A stretch of 49,704 nucleotides of DNA from CADEFX01 sp050260355 (GTDB lineage: Bacteria; Pseudomonadota; Alphaproteobacteria; Rhizobiales; Hyphomicrobiaceae). Below are positions 8,799 to 17,205 of the stretch, one piece after another. A program made the translations under genes and the position numbers. The notes under the pieces were generated by a model. The model worked only from the letters and a program-made list of their open reading frames with translations, was not told the origin of the DNA and ran no database searches. The DNA lies in assembly GCA_050260355.1 (NCBI GenBank), contig JBLNBZ010000038.1, forward strand, positions 1 through 49,704, read 5' to 3'. Within the stretch, counting starts at the first letter, position 1, and every line of letters begins with the position of its first letter.

Positions 8799-9518
8799 TC
8801 AGCCTGGCTCCCTGCCTGCCAGCTGCTCCAGCCTGCCGAGGTCGGGCACCCTGATACCGCGGCCGTTGTCGGTTTCGATGACGCCTGCAGCCCGAAGGCG
8901 CTGGATCTGGCGGCTGACGGTCTCGATGCGCAGCCCCAGGCATTCCGCCATCTCCGCTCGCGACAGAGGCAGGTCGTAGTGCACGGCGTCCGGTTGCTCG
9001 TGCACGTCGCCAAATGCGGCGCGCATGCGCCTTGCCGTGAGCAGGAGCAGCGACGCAACCTTTTCCTCGGCGGTCTTGCAGCCGAGAACGAGCATCCACT
9101 CGCGGGCTGCATCCATCTCATTCAGGGTCCGCTCCAACAGGAGCTGCCTGAGGTCCGGGCAGCTCGCGAGCAAAGCTTCGAAGTATTGCCGATCGATGCA
9201 GCACAGCTCGACGGTCGTTGCGGCTTCGGCCGCATATGGGCTGATGCTTGCAAAGGGCCGGCCGAGGAAATCCGCAGCAAATAGCAGTCCGACGATCTGC
9301 TGGCGTCCGTCGGACATGGCCTTGGTAAGCTTGACCACGCCCGACAGGATGGTGCCGAACCACTCTTGTCGCTGGCCGGCGCCGGATATGAACTGTCCAG
9401 CGCCGTACCGTCTTTGATAGGCGACACGGCCGAGGCGTGGCAGAAGCTCGCGCGTAACCGCGCTGCAAAGTGCGCGGTGTCTGACTGCACAGACGGCGCA
9501 GGAGCGGCGTTTCAGCAT
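8799..9518 (-). CDS. fnrN: FnrN-type oxygen-sensing Crp/Fnr regulator
   Basis: A 239-residue Crp/Fnr-family activator of anaerobic genes. The N-terminal Cys group C7-x2-C10-x7-C18, with C106/C107 in the middle of the effector domain, matches the ligands of the O2-labile [4Fe-4S] cluster of FnrN proteins. The cNMP-binding fold (DGRQQIVGLLFAADFLGRP) is followed by a dimer helix and an HTH, SRAEMAECLGLRIETVSRQIQRL. E199, S202 and R203 form the E-x2-S-R recognition set that reads TTGAT...ATCAA. The ATG at 9518 is the only sensible start. It is divergent from ctaD, and a TTGAT-CTAG-GTCAA box at 9584-9597 lies between them, suggesting autoregulation. It is the best candidate to control the boxes spread through this window. 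The name fnrN is by cysteine pattern. Confidence 0.88.
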   Translation of the reverse strand: MLKRRSCAVCAVRHRALCSAVTRELLPRLGRVAYQRRYGAGQFISGAGQRQEWFGTILSGVVKLTKAMSDGRQQIVGLLFAADFLGRPFASISPYAAEAATTVELCCIDRQYFEALLASCPDLRQLLLERTLNEMDAAREWMLVLGCKTAEEKVASLLLLTARRMRAAFGDVHEQPDAVHYDLPLSRAEMAECLGLRIETVSRQIQRLRAAGVIETDNGRGIRVPDLGRLEQLAGREPG

Positions 9519-9583
9519 GGGTCTTGATGCACTTTAGCGTGGCGTTGGTCTTATCCACCTCAGCGGAATTGCCGCAGCCGCCC

Positions 9584-9597
9584 TTGATCTAGGTCAA
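9584..9597. promoter_or_regulatory. FNR/FixK box (TTGAT-CTAG-GTCAA) between fnrN and ctaD
   Basis: The palindromic half-sites TTGAT and GTCAA have the exact four-base spacer of FNR-family operators. The centre lies about 63 bases upstream of the ctaD ATG and 72 bases upstream of the fnrN ATG, so it could serve both. Confidence 0.75.
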
Positions 9598-9653
9598 GCG
9601 GACGTTGTCCCGCCCCCGCAGAATTCGCGCCGCTCAAGGTTACAGGGGGAGCG

Positions 9654-11252
9654 ATGGCTTCTGCATCTCACGACACCCGCCCGCACGGCTGGCGCAGGTG
9701 GCTGATGTCGACCAACCACAAGGACATCGGCACGCTCTATCTGATGTTCGCCATGATCGGCGGCGTGGTCGGCGGCTTGTTCTCGATGGGCATCAGGCTC
9801 GAGCTGAGGGAGCCGGGGCTGCAGTACTTCACCAATCCCGACATGTTCAATGTGTTCACCACGGCGCATGGCCTGATCATGGTGTTCTTCATGATCATGC
9901 CGTCCCTGTTCGGGGGCTTTGGCAACTGGTTCGTGCCGTTGATGCTGGGCGCGCCGGACATGGCCTTCCCACGATTGAACAACATCTCGTTCTGGCTGCT
10001 GCCGCCGTCATTCCTTCTGCTGTTCCTGTCGCTGTTCGTGGAGGGGGCGCCAGGAGGCACCGGTGCCGGCATCGGCTGGACGGCCTACGCGCCGCTCTCC
10101 ACCACCGGCAATCCGGGACCCGCGGTGGATTTCGCCATTCTCGCGCTGCATCTCGCCGGTGCGTCCTCCATCCTGAGCTCCATCAACTTCATCACCACGA
10201 TCTTCAACATGCGCGCTCCGGGCATGACGTTGCACAAGATGCCCCTGTTCGCGTGGTCGATACTCGTGACGGCTTTCTTGCTGCTGCTGTCCTTGCCGGT
10301 CCTGGCGGGCGCCATAACCATGCTGCTCACCGATCGGAATTTCGGCACGACCTTCTTCAGCGCGGGCGGCGGCGGCGATCCGCTGCTGTTCCAGCACCTG
10401 TTCTGGTTCTTCGGGCATCCCGAAGTCTACATCATCATCCTTCCCGGCTTCGGCATCGTCAGCCACGTCATCTCGACCTTCTCGAAGAAGCCCATATTCG
10501 GCTATCTCGGCATGGTGTACGCGATGATCGCGATCGGCGTTGTCGGCTTCATCGTGTGGGCGCACCACATGTACACAGCGGGCATCAGCGTCAATGCCCA
10601 GGCCTACTTCGTGTTTGCGACGATGGTGATCGCGGTGCCCACGGGCATCAAGATCTTCTCCTGGATCGCCACGATGTGGGGCGGGTCGATCCGCTTCAAG
10701 ACGCCGATGCTGTTCGCTCTCGGGTTCATCTTCCTGTTCACGCTGGGCGGGGTCACCGGCGTGATGCTGGCTAATGCCGGCGTCGACCGGATGCTGCACG
10801 ACACCTACTACGTCGTTGCTCATTTCCACTACACGATGTCGATCGGCGCGCTCTTCACGTTGTTTGCCGGCTGGTACTACTGGTTCCCGAAGATGAGCGG
10901 CCGCATGTATTCGGAAGCTATCGGCAAGCTGCACTTCTGGCTCAGCTTCATCGGCGTGAACCTGACATTCTTCCCGCAGCATTTCCTGGGGCTCGCAGGC
11001 ATGCCGCGGCGCTATGCGGACTATCCGGACGCCTTCGCGCCTTGGAACTACATCTCATCGGTGGGCGCCCTCATCTCGGGAGTTGCCGCCCTCGTCTTCT
11101 TCGTCGGCGTGGCGCATGCTTTCTGGCGCCGGCAGGCGGCCGGAGACAACCCGTGGGGCGAAGGCGCGACGACCCTGGAATGGACGCTGTCCTCGCCTCC
11201 GCCGTTCCATTGCTTCGAAACGCTGCCGAGGTTCACGGGCGAGCAGCACTGA
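9654..11252 (+). CDS. ctaD: Cytochrome c oxidase subunit I (A-type heme-copper oxidase), orphan
   Basis: The 532-residue catalytic subunit of an aa3-type oxidase, with 12 predicted membrane helices. Visible ligands and channel residues are His in TTAHGLIMVFFM (low-spin heme), GHPEVY with the CuB His, Glu and Tyr, the pair in WAHHMYT, and VAHFHYTMS for high- and low-spin haem. D-channel Asp is in LGAPDMAFP and the K-channel Lys in PTGIKIFSW. Nothing catalytic is missing. The ATG at 9654 follows GGGGGAGCG. Subunits II and III and assembly genes normally accompany ctaD but are absent here. An FNR-type box precedes it and fnrN is divergent, so expression probably responds to low oxygen. It may be an isozyme subunit that borrows partners from another cox operon. 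Confidence 0.95.
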   Translation: MASASHDTRPHGWRRWLMSTNHKDIGTLYLMFAMIGGVVGGLFSMGIRLELREPGLQYFTNPDMFNVFTTAHGLIMVFFMIMPSLFGGFGNWFVPLMLGAPDMAFPRLNNISFWLLPPSFLLLFLSLFVEGAPGGTGAGIGWTAYAPLSTTGNPGPAVDFAILALHLAGASSILSSINFITTIFNMRAPGMTLHKMPLFAWSILVTAFLLLLSLPVLAGAITMLLTDRNFGTTFFSAGGGGDPLLFQHLFWFFGHPEVYIIILPGFGIVSHVISTFSKKPIFGYLGMVYAMIAIGVVGFIVWAHHMYTAGISVNAQAYFVFATMVIAVPTGIKIFSWIATMWGGSIRFKTPMLFALGFIFLFTLGGVTGVMLANAGVDRMLHDTYYVVAHFHYTMSIGALFTLFAGWYYWFPKMSGRMYSEAIGKLHFWLSFIGVNLTFFPQHFLGLAGMPRRYADYPDAFAPWNYISSVGALISGVAALVFFVGVAHAFWRRQAAGDNPWGEGATTLEWTLSSPPPFHCFETLPRFTGEQH

Positions 11253-11280
11253 CGCTGCCAGTCGCTGAAAGGAAGAACCC

Positions 11281-11700
11281 ATGCCGAAGCTCACGGACAA
11301 TGAGCCCTCGTCTCGCTTGGAGGACCTTCGCGCACGCTGGCGCGCATGGTGGCAACGTTACGAGCAAACAGGTACGCTCGACCGCGCCGAGTTGGAGCAC
11401 ATCGCCGGCGAGCTGGGTTTGGCTGCGGATGACCTTATGACCGTTGCTGCCGAGGGGCCCCGCGCCAAGCTCCTTCTCTTCGAGCGCATGGCTGCGCTCG
11501 GCCTCGCCGAATCTGACGTAGAGCGGATCGCCGATGGGTTGATGGACGATCTTCGGAGAGGCTGCGCCGGCTGCTCCAGCAAAGACGAGTGCAAGAAGGA
11601 TCTGGCATCGCGGCCGGATGATCTGGCGTGGGCGGAGTACTGCCCCAACAGCCTGACGCTGACGTCCCTGAGCAAGCTGAAGGGCCGCTGCCCGATCTAA
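11281..11700 (+). CDS. DUF6455-like cysteine protein
   Basis: A 139-residue soluble protein starting 28 bases after ctaD and probably cotranscribed with it (ribosome site AAAGGAAG before the ATG). The first 80 residues are helical (LEDLRARWRAWWQRYEQTG and onward). The C-terminal third carries RRGCAGCSSKDECKKDL (C-x2-C-x5-C) and EYCPNSLTL. This arrangement matches proteins annotated DUF6455 in Rhizobiales, whose function is unknown to me. The cysteines could bind a metal or an iron-sulfur cluster. Its stop codon overlaps the stop of a convergent second DUF6455-like gene, and both sit beside fnrN and ctaD, which suggests a role linked to low oxygen. That role is inferred from context only. Confidence 0.7.
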   Translation: MPKLTDNEPSSRLEDLRARWRAWWQRYEQTGTLDRAELEHIAGELGLAADDLMTVAAEGPRAKLLLFERMAALGLAESDVERIADGLMDDLRRGCAGCSSKDECKKDLASRPDDLAWAEYCPNSLTLTSLSKLKGRCPI

Positions 11701-12002
11701 GTGTGTGGATGATCCACGGCGGCGGGCCTGCTGGTGTCGCCAGGAGGAGACTTGCGCCTGCAGGCCTCGAACAGCGGCAGGTTTGGGCAGAACTCGGGAC
11801 GCGTGCCGGACTGCGCCGGGTCGTCGAGCCAGCGCAGGCACTTGTCGCAGCTGTCGCAGAACAGGCACGTCGCACGGGCCTGCGCATAGGCATCGCCACC
11901 ACGTAGCCGCGTCAGCACGCGGGGATCGACGTTCATGCGCTCCATCATCTCGTGCATGCGCCGGGCTTGACGCTCCACCCGGCGAAACATGGGCCAGGAC
12001 AT
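11697..12002 (-). CDS. Second DUF6455-like cysteine protein
   Basis: A 101-residue protein beginning MSWPMFRRVERQARRMHEMM, with a strong GGGAGGT ribosome site six bases before the ATG at 12002. The middle holds TCLFCDSCDKCLRWL (four Cys in a C-x2-C-x2-C-x2-C series) and then EFCPNLPLF. The final CPN motif is shared with the convergent gene at 11281. The stop codons of the two genes overlap (TAG on the minus strand at 11699-11697, TAA on the plus strand at 11698-11700). A TTGAT-CTGG-ATCAA box is centred about 104 bases upstream. It is probably a small metal or Fe-S binding protein under FNR/FixK control. The family link is by motif. Confidence 0.7.
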   Translation of the reverse strand: MSWPMFRRVERQARRMHEMMERMNVDPRVLTRLRGGDAYAQARATCLFCDSCDKCLRWLDDPAQSGTRPEFCPNLPLFEACRRKSPPGDTSRPAAVDHPHT

Positions 12003-12099
12003 TGGCTACCTCCCGCGAGCTTGCGGCAGACAATGCCGCGCAGACCAACGGACACTGCTCGACATAGGCTTGATCCTGCCGACTGTCCGCCACGGCCCC

Positions 12100-12113
12100 T
12101 TGATCTGGATCAA
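12100..12113. promoter_or_regulatory. FNR/FixK box (TTGAT-CTGG-ATCAA)
   Basis: Perfect TTGAT/ATCAA half-sites with a four-base spacer, in the 329-base gap 12003-12331, about 104 bases upstream of the DUF6455-like gene that starts at 12002. Confidence 0.75.
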
Positions 12114-12230
12114 ATCGCGGCTGCGACGAATTCAACGGGTTCGAGCCGATCGCTGGCCTGGAGAGTGACGCACCTGGTGATGCGAGCGCGATTTTCCGCC
12201 CGGCGCTCATTGTCCGAGCAACCGTCCGGT

Positions 12231-12244
12231 TTGACTTCCGTCAA
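12231..12244. promoter_or_regulatory. FNR-family box (TTGAC-TTCC-GTCAA)
   Basis: A fully symmetric TTGAC/GTCAA pair, 131 bases from the previous box in the same gap. It is about 236 bases from the nearest start codon and faces the 3' end of the EAL gene, so its target is unclear. No other gene was found in 12003-12331. Confidence 0.55.
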
Positions 12245-12331
12245 TGAGTTGATTGGCCTGAAAGAAAGACTAGGCCACATGATTTGGGGAACACGACGGT
12301 CCTGACGGGCCCGCCGCTCATCCGCAGTCGC

Positions 12332-14098
12332 CTAGCCGACGGGGGCACTCGAGTCGTAAGCCAAGTCTTTTTTAGCGTGCCTCAAAAGGTCAGTTGCATT
12401 GACGATGGAAGCCCTAAGGGTGGCGACACCGAACCGCGGTGCAATGCGGTTCGTAGGTGCTAGCTCGCTGAGAAGAGTCGCAAACCGCGCACTCAGCTTC
12501 GATACGACCTCTCGCGCCTCCGACTCGCCCGTTCCTGGCAGCAAGGTTGCAAATGTGGAGCTGGTGAGCCTGCCGAAAATGCAGCGAGCATCAAGCTCCC
12601 GAAGGCAGAACGCGCCCAACTTGACGACAAGAGCGTCGCCGACGCTATAGCCGAACTCCCGGTTCAGGGCCGAAAGATCAGGGATATCGAGTAGCACGCA
12701 AGCGAGAGGTCGGTTGTGCGAACGGACCGAGGCAATCTCCGCATTGGCCTCCGTCTTGAACGCATCGGCGTTGAGAGCGCCCGTCAAGACATCGTTGCCG
12801 TGCCAGCGGCGCAGCTCGAGTTCGTCGACCGCCAATCGAGCGAGATCCCGGAGGAGGTCAATCTGATCTCTCGAGAATGTTCGCGGTTTGATGTCATTGA
12901 CGCAAAGCGCGCCTATGTTGTGCCCGCTGGCCGAACGCAGGGGCATGCCCGCATATGCTCTAATGTGGGGTGGCCCAACAACCAGCGGATTGGCGCGAAA
13001 GCGGTCGTCGAGGAGAGCATCGGACACGAGCAGGGGACCATGCCCGCGAATCGTATGCGTGCAGAAAGAAAAATGACGCGGCGTTTCCTTCAAGGCTATT
13101 CCAACTGATGATTTGAACCACTGTCTATCTCGATCGACCAGCGAAATAATTGCCGTCGGCGTCTCCAATACCCGTGCGGCCAAGCGAGTAATCCGGTCGA
13201 ATGCGTCTTCCGCCTCGGTATCCAAGACGTGGTAGTCGTACAATACGCGCAGCCGATCTTCTTCGCGGGTCGGATCGACGGCCACTCGCGCCGGGCTGGC
13301 GCAAGCTCGGGTCTCCCGACTAGACTGGACCGCCGGGCTCTGCTGCAGAAACAATCTGGTTTCGGCCGCGGTCTTGGGACGACTGATGAGATAGCCCTGA
13401 ACCTCCGTGCAGCCCTCCTCTCTCACCATGGTCCACTCGGCTTCCGTCTCGACACCCTCAGCCGTCGTGCGTGCCCCAAGCGCCGTTGCCAACCGTGTAA
13501 CGGCGCGGATCATCGAACGCGCAAATACCACATCGCCCGATAAACTCTGAACGAACGACCGGTCGATCTTGATCTTATCAAAGGCGAAGCGTCGCAAATA
13601 GCTAAGCGCGCTGTAGCCTGTACCAAAGTCGTCGAGAGCAATCTTGACGCCAAGCTCTTGCAGCCTACGCAGAACCTGCAAGACGTCATTGTCCTCTCCA
13701 CTAAGGATCGACTCCGTCACTTCGATCTCGAGCCGATCCGCCGGCAGTTGACTGAGTCGCAATGCCGAAGTCACGGAATCGACAAGCCCGGCATCGCGCA
13801 GTTGAACAGTCGAAACATTGACCGCGACCCGAATGTGTTCAGGCCATTGTTTGGCTTCAGTGCAGGCTTGTCTGAGCAGCCAAGATCCCAACGGCACGAT
13901 CACGCCACTGGCCTCTGCCACCGGTATGAAGACATCGGGCGCGACGGGACCATGCTCCGGATGTGACCAGCGCAACAGGGCTTCGCAGCAGCACGGCTGC
14001 TTGGTTTCGATGTCAACGATTGGCTGATAAACGACTTGGAAGTCGCTACGTGCGAAAGCTTTGCGCAGGTCTATCGATGTCACGGGGCTCATCGGCAT
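12332..14098 (-). CDS. EAL-GAF-degenerate GGDEF c-di-GMP protein
   Basis: A 588-residue soluble protein with the domain order EAL, GAF, GGDEF, the reverse of the common GGDEF-EAL layout. The EAL phosphodiesterase domain (about 10-250) keeps E39-A-L (CEALLRW), VNVS, the EVTES Glu, DDFGTGYS, KIKIDRSF, AEGVET and the QGYLISRP end, so it should hydrolyse c-di-GMP. A GAF domain follows (about 270-420, with VLDTEAEDAFDRITRLAA and FSFCTHTIRG). The last 160 residues are GGDEF-like, with LLDIPDLSALNREFGYSVGD, but the signature is TSSTF at 512-516, which predicts no cyclase activity. The ATG at 14098 has no strong ribosome site. It is divergent from the nar operon, and the 346-base gap between them holds two FNR-family boxes. 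Confidence 0.9.
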   Translation of the reverse strand: MPMSPVTSIDLRKAFARSDFQVVYQPIVDIETKQPCCCEALLRWSHPEHGPVAPDVFIPVAEASGVIVPLGSWLLRQACTEAKQWPEHIRVAVNVSTVQLRDAGLVDSVTSALRLSQLPADRLEIEVTESILSGEDNDVLQVLRRLQELGVKIALDDFGTGYSALSYLRRFAFDKIKIDRSFVQSLSGDVVFARSMIRAVTRLATALGARTTAEGVETEAEWTMVREEGCTEVQGYLISRPKTAAETRLFLQQSPAVQSSRETRACASPARVAVDPTREEDRLRVLYDYHVLDTEAEDAFDRITRLAARVLETPTAIISLVDRDRQWFKSSVGIALKETPRHFSFCTHTIRGHGPLLVSDALLDDRFRANPLVVGPPHIRAYAGMPLRSASGHNIGALCVNDIKPRTFSRDQIDLLRDLARLAVDELELRRWHGNDVLTGALNADAFKTEANAEIASVRSHNRPLACVLLDIPDLSALNREFGYSVGDALVVKLGAFCLRELDARCIFGRLTSSTFATLLPGTGESEAREVVSKLSARFATLLSELAPTNRIAPRFGVATLRASIVNATDLLRHAKKDLAYDSSAPVG

Positions 14099-14195
14099 AA
14101 TGCAAAAATGGTTGCACCGCGACGCACGTAGACAATTTCAACGTATTGCATCCGTCTACTTTTTTTATTCATACAGTCGATCAACGGCTCACGCT

Positions 14196-14209
14196 TTGAT
14201 CTTGATCAA
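14196..14209. promoter_or_regulatory. FNR/FixK box (TTGAT-CTTG-ATCAA)
   Basis: A consensus-perfect FNR/FixK operator in the gap 14099-14444 between the EAL gene and narK. It lies about 104 bases from the EAL start at 14098 and 242 bases from the narK start, so it may serve the EAL gene or act as a distal site for nar. Confidence 0.7.
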
Positions 14210-14374
14210 GTCGTGGCGGAGTGTCAGTAAGGGTTACGTGGCCCCGGCTCGGCAACGAATCACCCGCAGTACGTCCCCGGCCGCTGCCCGTCGCATCTCA
14301 GTTTGCTGACTCGCATCGTCGTGTTCAGTCCTGCCTAACCACTGCCGGACGCCGCGTACATGCCGCAAGCCGAT

Positions 14375-14388
14375 TTGACCGAAGTCAA
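14375..14388. promoter_or_regulatory. FNR/NnrR-type box (TTGAC-CGAA-GTCAA) of the nar operon
   Basis: A symmetric TTGAC/GTCAA operator centred about 63 bases upstream of the narK ATG, the same distance as the box in front of ctaD. This would place it near -41.5 if the leader is about 20 bases long. The TTGAC half-sites also fit NnrR/Dnr-type regulators. Confidence 0.75.
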
Positions 14389-14444
14389 ACGCGAGATTGC
14401 CGATCGGTGTCAGTCGTCGACACCCGACACCTGAGGACGATGCC

Positions 14445-17192
14445 ATGCACAATCTGGCAACCGTGAGCAAAGCCGAACAGCAGCGAGCCCTGTGGGCCTC
14501 GACGATTGCCTTCACCGTCTGCTTTGCCGTCTGGACCATTTTTTCCATCATCGGCGTGCAGATCAAATCGGACCTTGGGCTCAGCGATACGCAATTTGGT
14601 CTGCTCGTCGGCACGCCGATCCTGACCGGCTCGCTCATCCGGCTGATGCTCGGCATCTGGACCGATCAGTACGGCGGCCGCATCGTCTATGCGGGCGTCA
14701 TGCTGTCCGCAGCAGTAGCGACCTGGCTGTTGACGTTCGCCTACGACTATCCAACCTTCCTGCTTGCCGCGCTCGGTGTCGGTATTGCCGGTGGCTCCTT
14801 TGCCGTCGGCGTTGCCTACGTCTCAAAATGGTACCCGATCGAACGGCAGGGGACGGCACTCGGCATCTTCGGCGCCGGCAATGTCGGTGCGGCCGTCACC
14901 AAGTTCATAGCCCCCTTCGTCATGGTAGCCTACGGCTGGAAGGCGGTCGCCAACGTTTGGGCGCTCGCCTTGGTCGTGATGGCCATCGTGTTCTGGCTCG
15001 CCACCAAGGATGACCCGCAGCTCGAGGCGCGGCGGCGCAGCGGCGCCAAGCCAGAACCGCTCTCGGCCATGCTTGCGCCGCTCAAGAGCCTGCAGGTCTG
15101 GCGCTTCTCGCTCTACTACTTCTTCGTGTTCGGCGCGTTCGTGGCGCTGGCGCTGTGGCTGCCGCGCTATCTGATCGGGGTTTACGGCCTCGACATCACC
15201 ACCGCAGGCATGATCGGAGCGGCCTATTCCATTCCTGCCAGCCTGTTCCGCATCTATGGCGGTGTGCTCTCCGACAAGTACGGCGCGCGCCGCATCATGT
15301 ATTGGACATTCGGCGTCTCAGTGGTGGCCTGCTTCCTGCTGTCCTACCCGCCGACGGAATACGTCGTGCAGGGCATCCGCGGCCCCATGCGCTTCCGGCT
15401 CGAGACCGGTCTCGTGGCCTTCACTGTCCTGGTGTTCATCCTCGGCTTCTTCATGAGCCTCGGCAAGGCCGCCGTCTACAAGCACATCCCGGTCTATTAC
15501 CCGCAGCACGTAGGCTCCGTCGGCGGCGTTGTTGGCCTTGTGGGCGGCCTCGGCGGATTCATTCTGCCGATCCTGTTCGGGATCATGAACGACCTGACCG
15601 GCGTCTGGCAGAGCTGCTTCATGCTGCTGTTTGCGGTAGCTGCGCTCTCCCTCGTCTGGATGCATGTCTCGATCCGGACGATGGAGAAGGGGGTTTACGG
15701 CGAGCAGCTCAAGAAGCTTCCCGAGCTGCCTGAGATGCAGGAGATCCACGGGCCGAAGCAGGTCGGCGTGCTCGGACCACACCTCATCGAGGACTGGCGC
15801 CCCGAGGAGCGGGAGTTCTGGGAGACGAAAGGACGGCCTATCGCGCGACGCAATCTGTTCATTTCGATTCCGGCGCTGCTGTTGTCATTCGCGGTGTGGA
15901 TGGTGTGGTCGGTCGTGGTCGCGAAGCTGCCCGCCATCGGCTTCACCTACACCACGGACCAGCTGTTCTGGCTGGCCGCGCTACCCGGGCTCTCCGGCGC
16001 CACGCTCAGGATCTTTTACTCCTTCATGGTGCCGGTCTTCGGCGGCCGGCTGTGGACCACGCTGACGACGTGGTCGCTGATGGTCCCGGCGGTCGGCATC
16101 GGCATGGCTGTGCAGAACCCGGCAACGCCCTATTGGCTGTTCCTCGTGCTGGCTCTGTTATGTGGCTTCGGCGGCGGCAACTTCGCCTCCTCCATGTCGA
16201 ACATCTCATTCTTCTTCCCCAAAGCCGAGAAGGGCAACGCGCTGGCGCTCAATGCCGGGCTCGGCAACCTCGGCGTCAGCGTCGTGCAGTTCGTCGTGCC
16301 GCTTGCAATCACGACCGGCGTGTTCGGCTGGCTCGGCGGAGAGCCGGTGATGGTGAAAGAGGCCGGTGGGCAGGTGCCGCTTTGGCTGCAGAACGCAGGC
16401 TACGTGTGGGTGCCGTTTATCGCCGCCAGTGCCTTCGCGGCCTGGTTCGGCATGAACGACATCGCCTCGGCCAGGGCTTCGTTCGCGGAGCAGGCGGTGA
16501 TCTTCCAGCGCAGGCACAATTGGATCATGTGCTGGCTTTACACGGGCACCTTCGGCTCGTTCATCGGCTATTCGGCGGGCTTTCCGCTGCTCGCCAAGAC
16601 GCAGTTCCCGGAGGTGAATGCACTGACGTACGCGTTTCTCGGGCCTCTCGTCGGCGCCCTCTCGCGCTCGCTCACCGGATGGGTGTCCGACAAGCACGGC
16701 GGCGGCCGGGTGACATTCTGGGTGTTCGTCGGCATGACCGCGGGCGTCCTCGGCGTGCTCTACTTCCTGAGCATCGGGAGCTGGCCGGGCTTCTTCGCCA
16801 TGTTCCTGTTCCTGTTCTTCGTCAGCGGGGTCGGCAATGCATCCACGTTCCAGATGATCCCGGCCGTTATGCGCAGGGAGATCGATCGCCTGATGCCGGA
16901 GGCGAATGCAGAGACACGCGCCCGCCAGTCGGACAAGGAGAGTGCGGCGATCATCGGCTTCACCTCGGCCATCGCCGCCTACGGGGCCTTCTTCATTCCG
17001 ATGAGCTACGGCCAGTCGATCGTCTGGACCGGCGGGCCGCAGGCGGCGCTGTGGGGATTCCTCGTTTTCTACCTCTCCTGCATCGCCGCCACCTGGTGGT
17101 TCTACACACGGCGCGGCGGGCTTCTTTACGACATCGAGCGGGGCGGCCAGCCGCCCGCGCCACAAAGTCCTGCCGCTGTCCCAGCCGCATGA
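14445..17192 (+). CDS. narK: Fused NarK1-NarK2 nitrate/nitrite transporter
   Basis: A 915-residue protein made of two complete MFS modules, about 1-430 and 460-915, giving some 24 membrane helices. The first half resembles NarK1 nitrate/proton symporters (GIAGGSFAVGVAYVSKWYP, GAGNVGAAVTKF). The second has the NarK2 nitrate signature GFGGGNFASSMSNISFFFP. Each half retains the substrate-binding Arg positions (GSLIRLMLGIWTD and SLFRIYGGVLSD; GATLRIFYSF and ALSRSLTGWVSD). Such NarK1-NarK2 fusions are known from Paracoccus denitrificans, where the halves import nitrate and exchange nitrate for nitrite. The ATG at 14445 was chosen because GAGGA lies seven bases upstream. It ends 13 bases before narG and shares the operon promoter with its FNR-type box. 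Confidence 0.95.
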   Translation: MHNLATVSKAEQQRALWASTIAFTVCFAVWTIFSIIGVQIKSDLGLSDTQFGLLVGTPILTGSLIRLMLGIWTDQYGGRIVYAGVMLSAAVATWLLTFAYDYPTFLLAALGVGIAGGSFAVGVAYVSKWYPIERQGTALGIFGAGNVGAAVTKFIAPFVMVAYGWKAVANVWALALVVMAIVFWLATKDDPQLEARRRSGAKPEPLSAMLAPLKSLQVWRFSLYYFFVFGAFVALALWLPRYLIGVYGLDITTAGMIGAAYSIPASLFRIYGGVLSDKYGARRIMYWTFGVSVVACFLLSYPPTEYVVQGIRGPMRFRLETGLVAFTVLVFILGFFMSLGKAAVYKHIPVYYPQHVGSVGGVVGLVGGLGGFILPILFGIMNDLTGVWQSCFMLLFAVAALSLVWMHVSIRTMEKGVYGEQLKKLPELPEMQEIHGPKQVGVLGPHLIEDWRPEEREFWETKGRPIARRNLFISIPALLLSFAVWMVWSVVVAKLPAIGFTYTTDQLFWLAALPGLSGATLRIFYSFMVPVFGGRLWTTLTTWSLMVPAVGIGMAVQNPATPYWLFLVLALLCGFGGGNFASSMSNISFFFPKAEKGNALALNAGLGNLGVSVVQFVVPLAITTGVFGWLGGEPVMVKEAGGQVPLWLQNAGYVWVPFIAASAFAAWFGMNDIASARASFAEQAVIFQRRHNWIMCWLYTGTFGSFIGYSAGFPLLAKTQFPEVNALTYAFLGPLVGALSRSLTGWVSDKHGGGRVTFWVFVGMTAGVLGVLYFLSIGSWPGFFAMFLFLFFVSGVGNASTFQMIPAVMRREIDRLMPEANAETRARQSDKESAAIIGFTSAIAAYGAFFIPMSYGQSIVWTGGPQAALWGFLVFYLSCIAATWWFYTRRGGLLYDIERGGQPPAPQSPAAVPAA

Positions 17193-17205
17193 TCGAGGAC
17201 AAGTC

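Noticed and set aside
13569..13581. TTGAT-CTT-ATCAA sequence resembling an FNR box
   Set aside because: The spacer is three bases in place of four and the site lies inside the EAL coding region.
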